A stretch of 9,487 nt of DNA from Acidimicrobiaceae bacterium (lineage in GTDB: Bacteria > Actinomycetota > Acidimicrobiia > Acidimicrobiales > UBA8592): positions 1-9,487 of the forward strand of contig PAZD01000009.1 in assembly GCA_002715405.1 (NCBI GenBank), written 5' to 3'. A model generated the notes under the pieces. The model saw only the letters and a program-made list of their open reading frames with translations, was not told the DNA's origin and did no database searches. Position 1 is the stretch's first letter, and each line of letters begins with the position of its first letter. The translations under genes were made by a program, and so were the position numbers. Positions 1-6,043 of this stretch are shown piece by piece.

Positions 1-1773
1 CTAGGGGTTACTCCTGTCTTTAAGACTGTCGACACGTGTAGTGCGGAGTTTGAAGCTGAGACCCCATACCATTATTCGACATATGAAGACGACAATGAAG
101 TTGCCGCATCAGATAAACCTAAAGTAATTATTCTTGGATCAGGACCGAACCGTATCGGGCAAGGAATCGAATTTGACTACTGCTGTGTCCATGCAAGCTT
201 TGCGTTAAGGGAAATTGGTTATGAAACTGTCATGGTAAATTGCAACCCAGAGACGGTTTCAACCGATTACGACACCAGTGACCGTCTCTTTTTCGAGCCG
301 TTAACAGAAGAGGATGTTCTCAATATCATTGCGGTGGAGAAAGAATCCGGTATAGCAGTCAATGGTCCTGGAATTGCGGGAGTAATCGTAGCACTTGGTG
401 GCCAAACCCCGCTGAAACTAGCTAACGCATTATCACCAGAAATAATTGTTGGCACTTCTCCTGATTCTATTGATTTAGCTGAAGATCGTGAAAGATGGAA
501 TGCTGTCTGCTCCCAGTTAGAGATCCCGCAACCGCCGGGAGGGACAGCGGTGAGTTTCGAGGAAGCCTTATCCATCGTTAACAGAGTAGGGTATCCAGTC
601 CTTGTTCGACCTTCGTATGTTCTGGGTGGAAGAGCAATGAATATTGTTTACGATGATGAGCAACTTCGCGATTCAATGCATGAAATATCGCTGCAGGGGA
701 CTCTGGGCCGTGAAGGTGGGTTATCTGCGGAACGTCCAGTTCTAGTAGATCGGTTTTTGGAAGACGCAATTGAAGTTGACGTAGATGCGATTCGTGATAA
801 TCAGGGAGATATTTTTATTGGCGGGATAATGGAACACGTTGAGGAAGCTGGGGTTCACTCAGGTGACAGTGCATGTATGCTTCCTCCACAGAACCTAAGC
901 GCCACTACTTTGGCAACTATAGAAGAATACACAAATCGGATCGCTGAACGACTTGAGGTGGTTGGCTTAATCAATATTCAATATGTTGTCAAAAAAGTCG
1001 GAGAATCCGAAACAGTGTTTGTAATCGAAGCTAATCCCCGAGCTTCGAGGACTGTTCCTTTTGTTTCAAAGGCAATAGGGATACCACTTGTTAAGGTAGC
1101 GGCAAGAGTAATGCTTGGTGAATCCTTAGAAACCTTACGCAACAACGGGGGGCTAGTCCATAAGACTGCTGGGAATCATGTCTCTGTGAAGGAAGCAGTT
1201 CTCCCTTTCAATAGATTCCCAGAAACTGATGCAATCCTTGGACCGGAAATGCGTTCAACTGGGGAAGTTATGGGGATTGACATGACTCCCGGTTTAGCGT
1301 TTGCTAAAAGTCAAATTTCTGCAGGAATGGCGCTCCCTGAACAAGGTGCTGTGTTTCTTTCTCTTGCAGATAGAGACAAAGATATTGGTGTCGAAACCGC
1401 TTCTCTTCTAGCCCAACTTGGATTTACTATTGCCGCAACTAGTGGTACAGCATCTGCCCTTAATAAAGCAAATATTGAAGTTATCGATGTTATCGCCAAG
1501 TTAGGTGATAAGAGTGGAACTACTGCAATTGAACTGATTGAATCTGGAAAAATTAGATTAGTTATTAACTCACCCCGCGGACGAGGTCCAAGAGCTGACG
1601 GCGGCCATATCCGAAAAGCTGCAGCGGAACAGGGGATTCCCCTCCTAACCACTGCTTCGGCAGGCCTTGCTCTAGCTAAAGGCTTAGTTGACTGGCGTAG
1701 CCACACTCTTCGGGTTCGCCCACTTCAACATTTCCACACTATTTCATCTGCTCAACAACAATTGGAAATATAA
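1..1773 (+). CDS. carB: Carbamoyl phosphate synthase large subunit, C-terminal half (5' end outside window)
   Basis: This is the ammonia-using large subunit of carbamoyl phosphate synthase, which makes carbamoyl phosphate for pyrimidine and arginine synthesis together with the glutaminase CarA. The frame is open from the first base, so the gene begins upstream. The 590 residues seen correspond to roughly residue 510 onward of the ~1070-residue family. In fragment numbering, the oligomerisation-domain end (KTVDTCSAEF, 8-17) is followed by the second synthetase half with GSGPNRIGQGIEFDY (46-60), NCNPETVSTDYDTSDR (80-95), RPSYVLGGRAM (203-213) and EANPRASRTVPFVSK (343-357). The allosteric MGS-like domain lies at about 447-567. 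Thr480, Thr483, Lys500 and Asn523 align, from memory, with E. coli UMP-site residues Thr974, Thr977, Lys993 and Asn1015. A glycine-rich insertion at 116-127 (SGIAVNGPGIAG) resembles mycobacterial CarB and is absent from E. coli. The next gene starts 3 bases after the stop. Confidence 0.97.
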   Translation, partial: LGVTPVFKTVDTCSAEFEAETPYHYSTYEDDNEVAASDKPKVIILGSGPNRIGQGIEFDYCCVHASFALREIGYETVMVNCNPETVSTDYDTSDRLFFEPLTEEDVLNIIAVEKESGIAVNGPGIAGVIVALGGQTPLKLANALSPEIIVGTSPDSIDLAEDRERWNAVCSQLEIPQPPGGTAVSFEEALSIVNRVGYPVLVRPSYVLGGRAMNIVYDDEQLRDSMHEISLQGTLGREGGLSAERPVLVDRFLEDAIEVDVDAIRDNQGDIFIGGIMEHVEEAGVHSGDSACMLPPQNLSATTLATIEEYTNRIAERLEVVGLINIQYVVKKVGESETVFVIEANPRASRTVPFVSKAIGIPLVKVAARVMLGESLETLRNNGGLVHKTAGNHVSVKEAVLPFNRFPETDAILGPEMRSTGEVMGIDMTPGLAFAKSQISAGMALPEQGAVFLSLADRDKDIGVETASLLAQLGFTIAATSGTASALNKANIEVIDVIAKLGDKSGTTAIELIESGKIRLVINSPRGRGPRADGGHIRKAAAEQGIPLLTTASAGLALAKGLVDWRSHTLRVRPLQHFHTISSAQQQLEI

Positions 1774-1776
1774 GAG

Positions 1777-2736
1777 ATGCCCTTCTCAGAAAACAAAAAT
1801 CAGCCTGAATCAACTCTTAAGACAAGTGTAGGCCACGTAAAATTAAAAAATCCTGTGATGCTTGCTTCGGGAACTGCTGGCCATGGCATAGAGTTCTCAT
1901 CATTTGTTGATTTAAGCGAGCTAGGTGCCATTGTCGTAAAAAGTCTTTCTGTCTATCCATGGGAAGGCAACCCCGCTCCGAGGGTTCACGAGACCCCAGC
2001 TGGAATGATCAATAGCGTTGGTTTGCAGGGACCGGGGCTAAGTGAATGGGCAGAAACAGAAATGCCGAACTTAATAGACTTAGGAGCCACAATAGTTCTG
2101 AGTATTTGGGGTCGATCGATCGAAGAATACCAAGAGGCAGCAAAATTTTGTCGGGATCTTCCGAGAGAAGTAGTCGCTGTTGAAGTCAATGTTTCTTGCC
2201 CAAATGTCGAGGACCGAGGAAGAATCTTTGCGCATTCAGCCACAATGACTCGGTCAGTTTTAGCTGCAACCGAGAGCGTCAATAGACCTAGATGGGCAAA
2301 ACTAAGCCCTAATACAACCGATTTGGTTGAAATCGCTCATGCTGCCATTGAGGGTGGAGCTGATGCTTTAACTCTAGTAAACACCCTTTTAGGTATGGTG
2401 ATCGATATAGAGACTGGAAGGCCATTACTTGGAGCTGGAGGAGGTGGCCTCAGTGGTCCAGCGATACGACCCGTGGCGGTCCGTTCAGTTTTTGATGTTA
2501 GAAAAGCACTTCCGGATATTCCAATAATTGGTGTTGGAGGTATAGCATCTTCAGTCCATGCACTCGAATTTATGATGGCAGGGGCTAATGCAATCCAGAT
2601 TGGAACTGCAAATTTTGCCGACCCAAGAATTTCAAAGAAAGTTATTAAGGGTCTATCTCGATGGTGCCGCAAAAATTCCGTTAGTCAACTAGCCGCAATA
2701 GTAGGGAAGAGCCAAACAAGTTTGGCTCCAGAGTAG
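1777..2736 (+). CDS. pyrD: Dihydroorotate dehydrogenase, class 1 (probably 1B)
   Basis: The enzyme oxidises dihydroorotate to orotate using FMN, the fourth step of UMP synthesis. The 319-residue length and the absence of an N-terminal membrane helix fit the soluble class 1 family. Visible motifs are NPVMLASGTAG (25-35), KSLS (55-58), INSVGLQGPG (78-87), the active-site loop NVSCPN with base Cys141, KLSPN (175-179), VNTLLGM (201-207), GGLSGPAIRP (223-232), and the FMN phosphate motifs GVGGI (252-256) and QIGTA (274-278). Class 2 enzymes, such as mycobacterial PyrD, have serine in place of the catalytic cysteine. Motif style suggests type 1B, which normally pairs with the iron-sulfur/FAD subunit PyrK to reduce NAD+. 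No pyrK lies between carB and pyrF, so a partner would have to be upstream or elsewhere. The ATG lies 3 bases after the carB stop, with only a weak purine stretch ahead of it, which suggests translational coupling. Confidence 0.95.
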   Translation: MPFSENKNQPESTLKTSVGHVKLKNPVMLASGTAGHGIEFSSFVDLSELGAIVVKSLSVYPWEGNPAPRVHETPAGMINSVGLQGPGLSEWAETEMPNLIDLGATIVLSIWGRSIEEYQEAAKFCRDLPREVVAVEVNVSCPNVEDRGRIFAHSATMTRSVLAATESVNRPRWAKLSPNTTDLVEIAHAAIEGGADALTLVNTLLGMVIDIETGRPLLGAGGGGLSGPAIRPVAVRSVFDVRKALPDIPIIGVGGIASSVHALEFMMAGANAIQIGTANFADPRISKKVIKGLSRWCRKNSVSQLAAIVGKSQTSLAPE

Positions 2737-2748
2737 AAAGTGAAATCA

Positions 2749-3456
2749 ATGGTTAATTCTGAATATTCCGAAGCCGAAACGAAAAATAGACTTGCGTTAG
2801 CTTTGGACGTTGATGATTTGGTTGCAGGAGTTCGGCTTGCTAGAGAATTACAGCCTTATTTTGGCGTTCTTAAAATTGGATTGGAGCTCTATAGTGCCGC
2901 GGGGCCTGAAGTTATCGGCACCTTTCAACAGATGGGTTATAAAATTTTTCTAGATCTTAAGTTGCATGATATTCCCAACACTGTCCATCGTGCAGCGAGA
3001 GTTTTAGGTTCTCTTGGGGTGAATTATCTTACACTGCATACTGCTGGCGGGAGTGAGATGGTTTCTGCAGGCGTCGAAGGTCTTTTAGAAGGAGCTAGGA
3101 ATGCCGGAATTGGTGACCCCGTTGCTCTCGGAGTAACAATTCTTACAAGTGATTCGACCTCTAATGAAGAACTGATGCAAGATCGAATCCTGATAGCTAA
3201 AGATTCGGGTTGTCGTGGACTAGTCTGTTCAGCTCACGACTTGCACCTAGTTAACAAAACCGCTCAAGACTTGATAACTGTTGTACCAGGGATACGGCCA
3301 TCCGGAGTTGATTCACATGATCAAAAGAAAGTAGCGACTCCTGCTCAAGCTATTAACGATGGAGCAAGTGTTCTTGTCGTTGGACGAGCGGTTACCCAAG
3401 CGGAAGATCCTATTCAGGCATCCAGAGGAATCCACAAAGAATTGGAACACTTGTAG
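2749..3456 (+). CDS. pyrF: Orotidine 5'-phosphate decarboxylase
   Basis: It decarboxylates OMP to UMP, the last step of de novo pyrimidine synthesis, and follows pyrD directly. The TIM-barrel signature is complete: ALALDV near the N-terminus, KIGLELY on strand 2, the catalytic DxKxxD inside LDLKLHDIPNTV (Asp69, Lys71, Asp74 counting from the chosen ATG), the phosphate-binding PGIRPSG, and VVGRAVTQAEDP near the C-terminus. The sequence matches the E. coli/Bacillus-like group rather than the divergent mycobacterial type. I chose the ATG at 2749 because AAAGTGA (2737-2743) sits 5 bases ahead and resembles a Shine-Dalgarno site. A GTG at 2740, 3 bases after the pyrD stop, is in frame and would give a 238-residue protein instead of 235. 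Both starts precede the conserved fold, so function is unaffected. Confidence 0.95.
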   Translation: MVNSEYSEAETKNRLALALDVDDLVAGVRLARELQPYFGVLKIGLELYSAAGPEVIGTFQQMGYKIFLDLKLHDIPNTVHRAARVLGSLGVNYLTLHTAGGSEMVSAGVEGLLEGARNAGIGDPVALGVTILTSDSTSNEELMQDRILIAKDSGCRGLVCSAHDLHLVNKTAQDLITVVPGIRPSGVDSHDQKKVATPAQAINDGASVLVVGRAVTQAEDPIQASRGIHKELEHL

Positions 3457-3511
3457 CAATCACTTCGAGGAAATGCACCACTAGCCAGCAGCTCAGAACT
3501 AATCTTAGGAC

Positions 3512-3826
3512 ATGCCATCACCACCTAAACTTACAGATGCTCAGCGAAAAGCTGCCCTTGAAAAGGCTGCCGAAGCACGTCGAGTACGGGCCGAGTTGAA
3601 AGCTCGTATAAAGATGGGCTCACTTTCTATGCGACAGGTTCTGGAGATATCAGACCAAAATGAAATTGTCAGCAGAACAAAAGTTCTTGCAATACTTGAG
3701 TCAATGCCAAAAATTGGAAAAGTCAAAGCGAGAAGACTCATGGAGTCCATAGGAATTGCAGAAAGCAGACGCCTTCGTGGCCTTGGAGACCAGCAGCGAG
3801 CGGCGTTACTAGCCGAGTTCAACTAA
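3512..3826 (+). CDS. mihF: Actinobacterial integration host factor (mIHF)
   Basis: A 104-residue basic DNA-binding protein. It is close over its full length to mycobacterial mIHF: the opening LTDAQRKAALEKAAEARRVR, the stretch LKARIK, the helix-two-turn-helix segment MPKIGKVKARRLM (65-77), and the near-invariant RRLRGLGDQQR (86-96). In Mycobacterium and Streptomyces this family bends and compacts the nucleoid and affects transcription and phage integration; it is unrelated to HU/IHF of proteobacteria. It binds DNA without strong sequence preference. The gene follows pyrF after 55 bases and precedes gmk by 10, the usual actinobacterial position. The start fits family length, but AGGA (3507-3510) lies only one base from the ATG, too close for a normal Shine-Dalgarno site. 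TAATCT (3500-3505) ends 6 bases ahead of the ATG, so a leaderless transcript is possible but weakly supported. Confidence 0.96.
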   Translation: MPSPPKLTDAQRKAALEKAAEARRVRAELKARIKMGSLSMRQVLEISDQNEIVSRTKVLAILESMPKIGKVKARRLMESIGIAESRRLRGLGDQQRAALLAEFN

Positions 3827-3836
3827 CAGATCCATT

Positions 3837-4379
3837 ATGTTGATTGTTGTATCCGGTCCCGGTGGGGTCGGAAAGGGAACAATCGCTGAGCTATTAGTTG
3901 AAAGAGATAAGAATCTCTGGCTTTCTAAAAGTTGGACAACTCGCTCCCGAAGGGATGGCGAAGATGAAGATTCGTACGTCTTTGTAACCGAGAAAGCTTT
4001 CGAGAAAGCTATTCAGGATAGGGCTTTTCTCGAATGGGCAGAATTTCACGGAAATTTTTATGCGACTCCCTGGCCAACTCCACCTGAGGGGAAAGATGTA
4101 CTGCTTGAAATTGATGTGCAGGGAGCTCAATCTGTAACGAAACAAGGCCTTGATTGTTTGATGGTCTTTGTTGATACCCCAACAATTGAAGATCAAGCAC
4201 AGCGACTTCGTGGAAGGGGAGATAGTGAAGAAGAGGTCCAACGCAGAATTCAAGAAGGTGAGAGGGAACGAAGTAATGCTAGTGAATTAGGAGCTATTTT
4301 TGTCATAAACGATGATCTTGAAAAGGCAGTAGCTGAGATTCAATCAATTATTAGCTTGTATCGGTCTCGGAAGCTTTGA
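3837..4379 (+). CDS. gmk: Guanylate kinase
   Basis: The enzyme phosphorylates GMP to GDP with ATP, feeding RNA, DNA and (p)ppGpp synthesis. The P-loop GPGGVGKGT spans residues 7-15. GMP-binding elements follow: S32xTTRxxR with TTR at 34-36, Tyr47 in SYVFV, and Glu66 in LEWAEF. The acidic LLEID strand is at 89-93, the arginine-rich lid RLRGRG at 123-128, and NDD near the C-terminus at 158-160. At 180 residues it is shorter than the ~205 of E. coli, partly from a short C-terminus. It is also shortened after the GMP-binding Tyr75: the segment reads YATPWPTPPEGKDV, where most family members have Y-G-T plus a longer helix before the GxDV turn. The catalytic residues are all present, so I expect an active enzyme. 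No clear Shine-Dalgarno site is visible in the 10 bases after mihF. Confidence 0.95.
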   Translation: MLIVVSGPGGVGKGTIAELLVERDKNLWLSKSWTTRSRRDGEDEDSYVFVTEKAFEKAIQDRAFLEWAEFHGNFYATPWPTPPEGKDVLLEIDVQGAQSVTKQGLDCLMVFVDTPTIEDQAQRLRGRGDSEEEVQRRIQEGERERSNASELGAIFVINDDLEKAVAEIQSIISLYRSRKL

Positions 4380-4463
4380 GAGTAGCGCGAAAGGTTGCTG
4401 GAACTGTCAAAAGGCGGATAAACAAGAGCTAGACTGAACGCCTAATCATTATTGCCCAAATAT

Positions 4464-4467
4464 GGAG
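4464..4467 (+). promoter_or_regulatory. Ribosome binding site of rpoZ
   Basis: GGAG followed by five adenines and then ATG at 4473 is the best Shine-Dalgarno arrangement in the window. It decides the rpoZ start against an in-frame TTG at 4452, which has no such signal. Confidence 0.75.
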
Positions 4468-4472
4468 AAAAA

Positions 4473-4796
4473 ATGTCTACCGAAAGCGAATCGATGATTT
4501 CCCCAGAAATTGAAGGACTTCTTGAACGTTCTGCAGAAGAAGGTAAAGAAGGCTCTAAATTCCGACTTGCGACACTTGGCGCCAAGAGGGCTAGACAAAT
4601 AAATGCCTATATGTACCAGCTTGGAGATAGCCATGGAGCATCTATCCCGCCTCAGGTAACATCGGTTTCTACGAAACCACTTACGATAGCTTTTGAAGAA
4701 ATAATTGCTGGAAAAGTAGTTGCAGGTGAGATGAGAGAAGAAGTTCTCGATGACGTCGATATTGATGTGGTCGTTGAACAAACTGAGACAGAGTAA
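4473..4796 (+). CDS. rpoZ: RNA polymerase omega subunit
   Basis: Omega is the small RNA polymerase subunit that helps fold and hold beta-prime. The protein has 107 residues from the ATG supported by GGAG at 4464-4467. The hallmark LATLGAKRARQIN (32-44), with the conserved lysine and arginines, is followed by QLG (49-51) and the actinobacterial-style KPLTIAFEEI (68-77). The C-terminal ~27 residues are very acidic and probably disordered. The gene lies 93 bases after gmk and 14 before coaBC; the gmk-rpoZ pairing is conserved widely in bacteria. The 93-base gap carries a weak promoter-like pair, TTGCTG (4395-4400) and GATAAA (4417-4422) with a 16-base spacer, so rpoZ may have its own transcription start. 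I would not rely on that pair without mapping. Confidence 0.93.
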   Translation: MSTESESMISPEIEGLLERSAEEGKEGSKFRLATLGAKRARQINAYMYQLGDSHGASIPPQVTSVSTKPLTIAFEEIIAGKVVAGEMREEVLDDVDIDVVVEQTETE

Positions 4797-4810
4797 GTCA
4801 TAGGTTAATC

Positions 4811-5992
4811 ATGATTTCGGGTAAAAAGGTCGTCTTAGGGATTAGCGGAGGAATAGCTGCGTACAAAGCTGTAGATGTCTGTCGTCGTTTGATGGAACAA
4901 GGCGCTCATGTTGTACCAGTGATGACTTCAGGTTCAAAGAAATTTATCGGCGAAGTTACGTTAAGCGCTTTAGCTAGCGAACCAGTGAAGTCCTCACTCT
5001 GGGAAGAGGATGATCCTATACCACACACTACTTTAGGTCAGGAAGCAGATGTAATACTGGTTGCTCCAGCTACTGCGAGACTGATAGGTACTTACGCTGC
5101 AGGTATCTCTAGTGATTTGTTGACCGCCACTCTTCTTGCAAGCAGAGCTCCAGTAGTTTTATGTCCAGCTATGCACACTGAGATGTGGGAGCATCCAGCG
5201 GTGCAAGACAATATCCGAACGTTGCAGAACAGGGGTGTCGTTATAATTGCGCCTGAAGATGGAAAGTTGGCTGGAGGGGATATTGGCCAAGGTCGCTTAG
5301 CTTCAACGCAGTCAAACGTTTCAGCGGTTGAACGCGTATTGGTTCCTAACGACTTAGCAGACTTGAAAATTCTAGTCACGGCTGGCGGAACGAGAGAACC
5401 CATAGATCCCGTTCGGTTTATCACTAATCGTTCATCTGGCAAACAGGGGTATGCAATTGCTGAAGCCGCTGTAGCTAGAGGAGCTGCAGTTACTTTGGTA
5501 ACAACGGTCGATCGTGAGGCACCTATAGGGACACAGGTGCTCTGTGCTGAGACAGCAGACGACCTTCGGTCAGTCGTAATGTCTTGTGCAGAAAACCATG
5601 ATGTGATTATCATGGCTGCCGCTGTTGCCGACTTTCAGCCGGCAAATCCAGCCGATCAAAAATTAAAGAAAACATCATTATCTTCAAATCTGGAACTTGA
5701 ACCTACGTACGATTTTTTGGTTGACTTAGGCGAAGGGAAGTTACCTCATCAGACAATTGTTGGTTTTGCTGCAGAAACCGAAGAATTAGAAAAAAACGCT
5801 AAAGATAAATTAGAAAGGAAGAATCTGGATTTGATTGTTGCCAACGATGTCACTGCACCCAATACTGGATTCTCTTATGATACAAACGAAGTCTTGTTGT
5901 TATCCGATGAAGGGAACACCACTGTCCCTCTTTCAAGTAAGCGAGTAGTAGCTGATAGAATCCTTGATGCGGTAACCGAATTGAGAAAGTAG
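4811..5992 (+). CDS. coaBC: Bifunctional phosphopantothenoylcysteine decarboxylase / phosphopantothenate-cysteine ligase
   Basis: This two-domain enzyme carries out two consecutive steps of coenzyme A synthesis: CoaB joins 4'-phosphopantothenate to cysteine using CTP, and CoaC decarboxylates the product with FMN. CoaC occupies about residues 1-180, with GISGGIAAYK (10-19), the catalytic His72 in PHTTLG, and PAMHTEMW (119-126). CoaB fills about 184-393, with VTAGGTREPIDPVRFITN (189-206), Asn206-RSSGK, AAAVADF (269-275), KLKK (284-287), GFAAETEE (318-325) and ANDV (344-347). The length of 393 is normal. Two active-site positions of the CoaC half differ from E. coli Dfp: the asparagine of PxMNxxMW is histidine (His122), and the flap ACGD is AGGD (154-157), so the cysteine is gone. 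I believe actinobacterial CoaBC shares at least the first change. TAGG at 4801-4804 is a modest ribosome binding site. Confidence 0.96.
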   Translation: MISGKKVVLGISGGIAAYKAVDVCRRLMEQGAHVVPVMTSGSKKFIGEVTLSALASEPVKSSLWEEDDPIPHTTLGQEADVILVAPATARLIGTYAAGISSDLLTATLLASRAPVVLCPAMHTEMWEHPAVQDNIRTLQNRGVVIIAPEDGKLAGGDIGQGRLASTQSNVSAVERVLVPNDLADLKILVTAGGTREPIDPVRFITNRSSGKQGYAIAEAAVARGAAVTLVTTVDREAPIGTQVLCAETADDLRSVVMSCAENHDVIIMAAAVADFQPANPADQKLKKTSLSSNLELEPTYDFLVDLGEGKLPHQTIVGFAAETEELEKNAKDKLERKNLDLIVANDVTAPNTGFSYDTNEVLLLSDEGNTTVPLSSKRVVADRILDAVTELRK

Positions 5993-6030
5993 CATTAACT
6001 TCACAGAATACATTTTTTCTGAATTAAATC

Positions 6031-6036
6031 TAGAAT
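6031..6036 (+). promoter_or_regulatory. Candidate -10 element for a leaderless metK transcript
   Basis: TAGAAT matches the sigma-70/SigA -10 consensus at five of six bases. It ends 7 bases before the metK ATG, so transcription would start at or next to the start codon. No Shine-Dalgarno sequence is present in front of metK, as expected for leaderless genes, which are common in Actinobacteria. The only good -35-like hexamer, TTCACA at 6000-6005, is 25 bases upstream, too far for a normal spacer with this element. Confidence 0.4.
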
Positions 6037-6043
6037 TTACATT

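Noticed and set aside
267..575. Antisense open frame across carB
   Set aside because: It lies wholly opposite strongly conserved carB codons, has no recognisable domain and no ribosome binding site; it follows from the codon pattern of the real gene. The same applies to the other antisense frames over pyrD, mihF, gmk, rpoZ, coaBC, metK and priA.
2112..2123. 12-base palindrome TCGATCGATCGA inside pyrD
   Set aside because: It is a short tandem GATC run encoding part of GRSIEE within a conserved enzyme; there is no sign of a regulatory site.
3473..3484. Three-codon reading frame (ATG CAC CAC TAG) after GAGG between pyrF and mihF
   Set aside because: Too short to distinguish from chance and the spacing to GAGG is too small.
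4395..4422. Promoter-like pair TTGCTG / GATAAA upstream of rpoZ
   Set aside because: Only three and four matches to consensus; such pairs occur by chance. Mentioned under rpoZ but not called.
4452..4472. TTG-initiated N-terminal extension of rpoZ
   Set aside because: The GGAG with 5-base spacing points to the ATG at 4473, and the seven extra residues would be encoded by the ribosome binding site region itself.
6004..6021. CAGAA...TTCTG inverted repeat with T-run between coaBC and metK as a terminator
   Set aside because: Only a 5-pair stem, and the T-run is in the loop rather than after the stem.
5993..6043. SAM riboswitch ahead of metK
   Set aside because: The 51-base AT-rich gap is too short and has no multi-stem structure or conserved riboswitch core.
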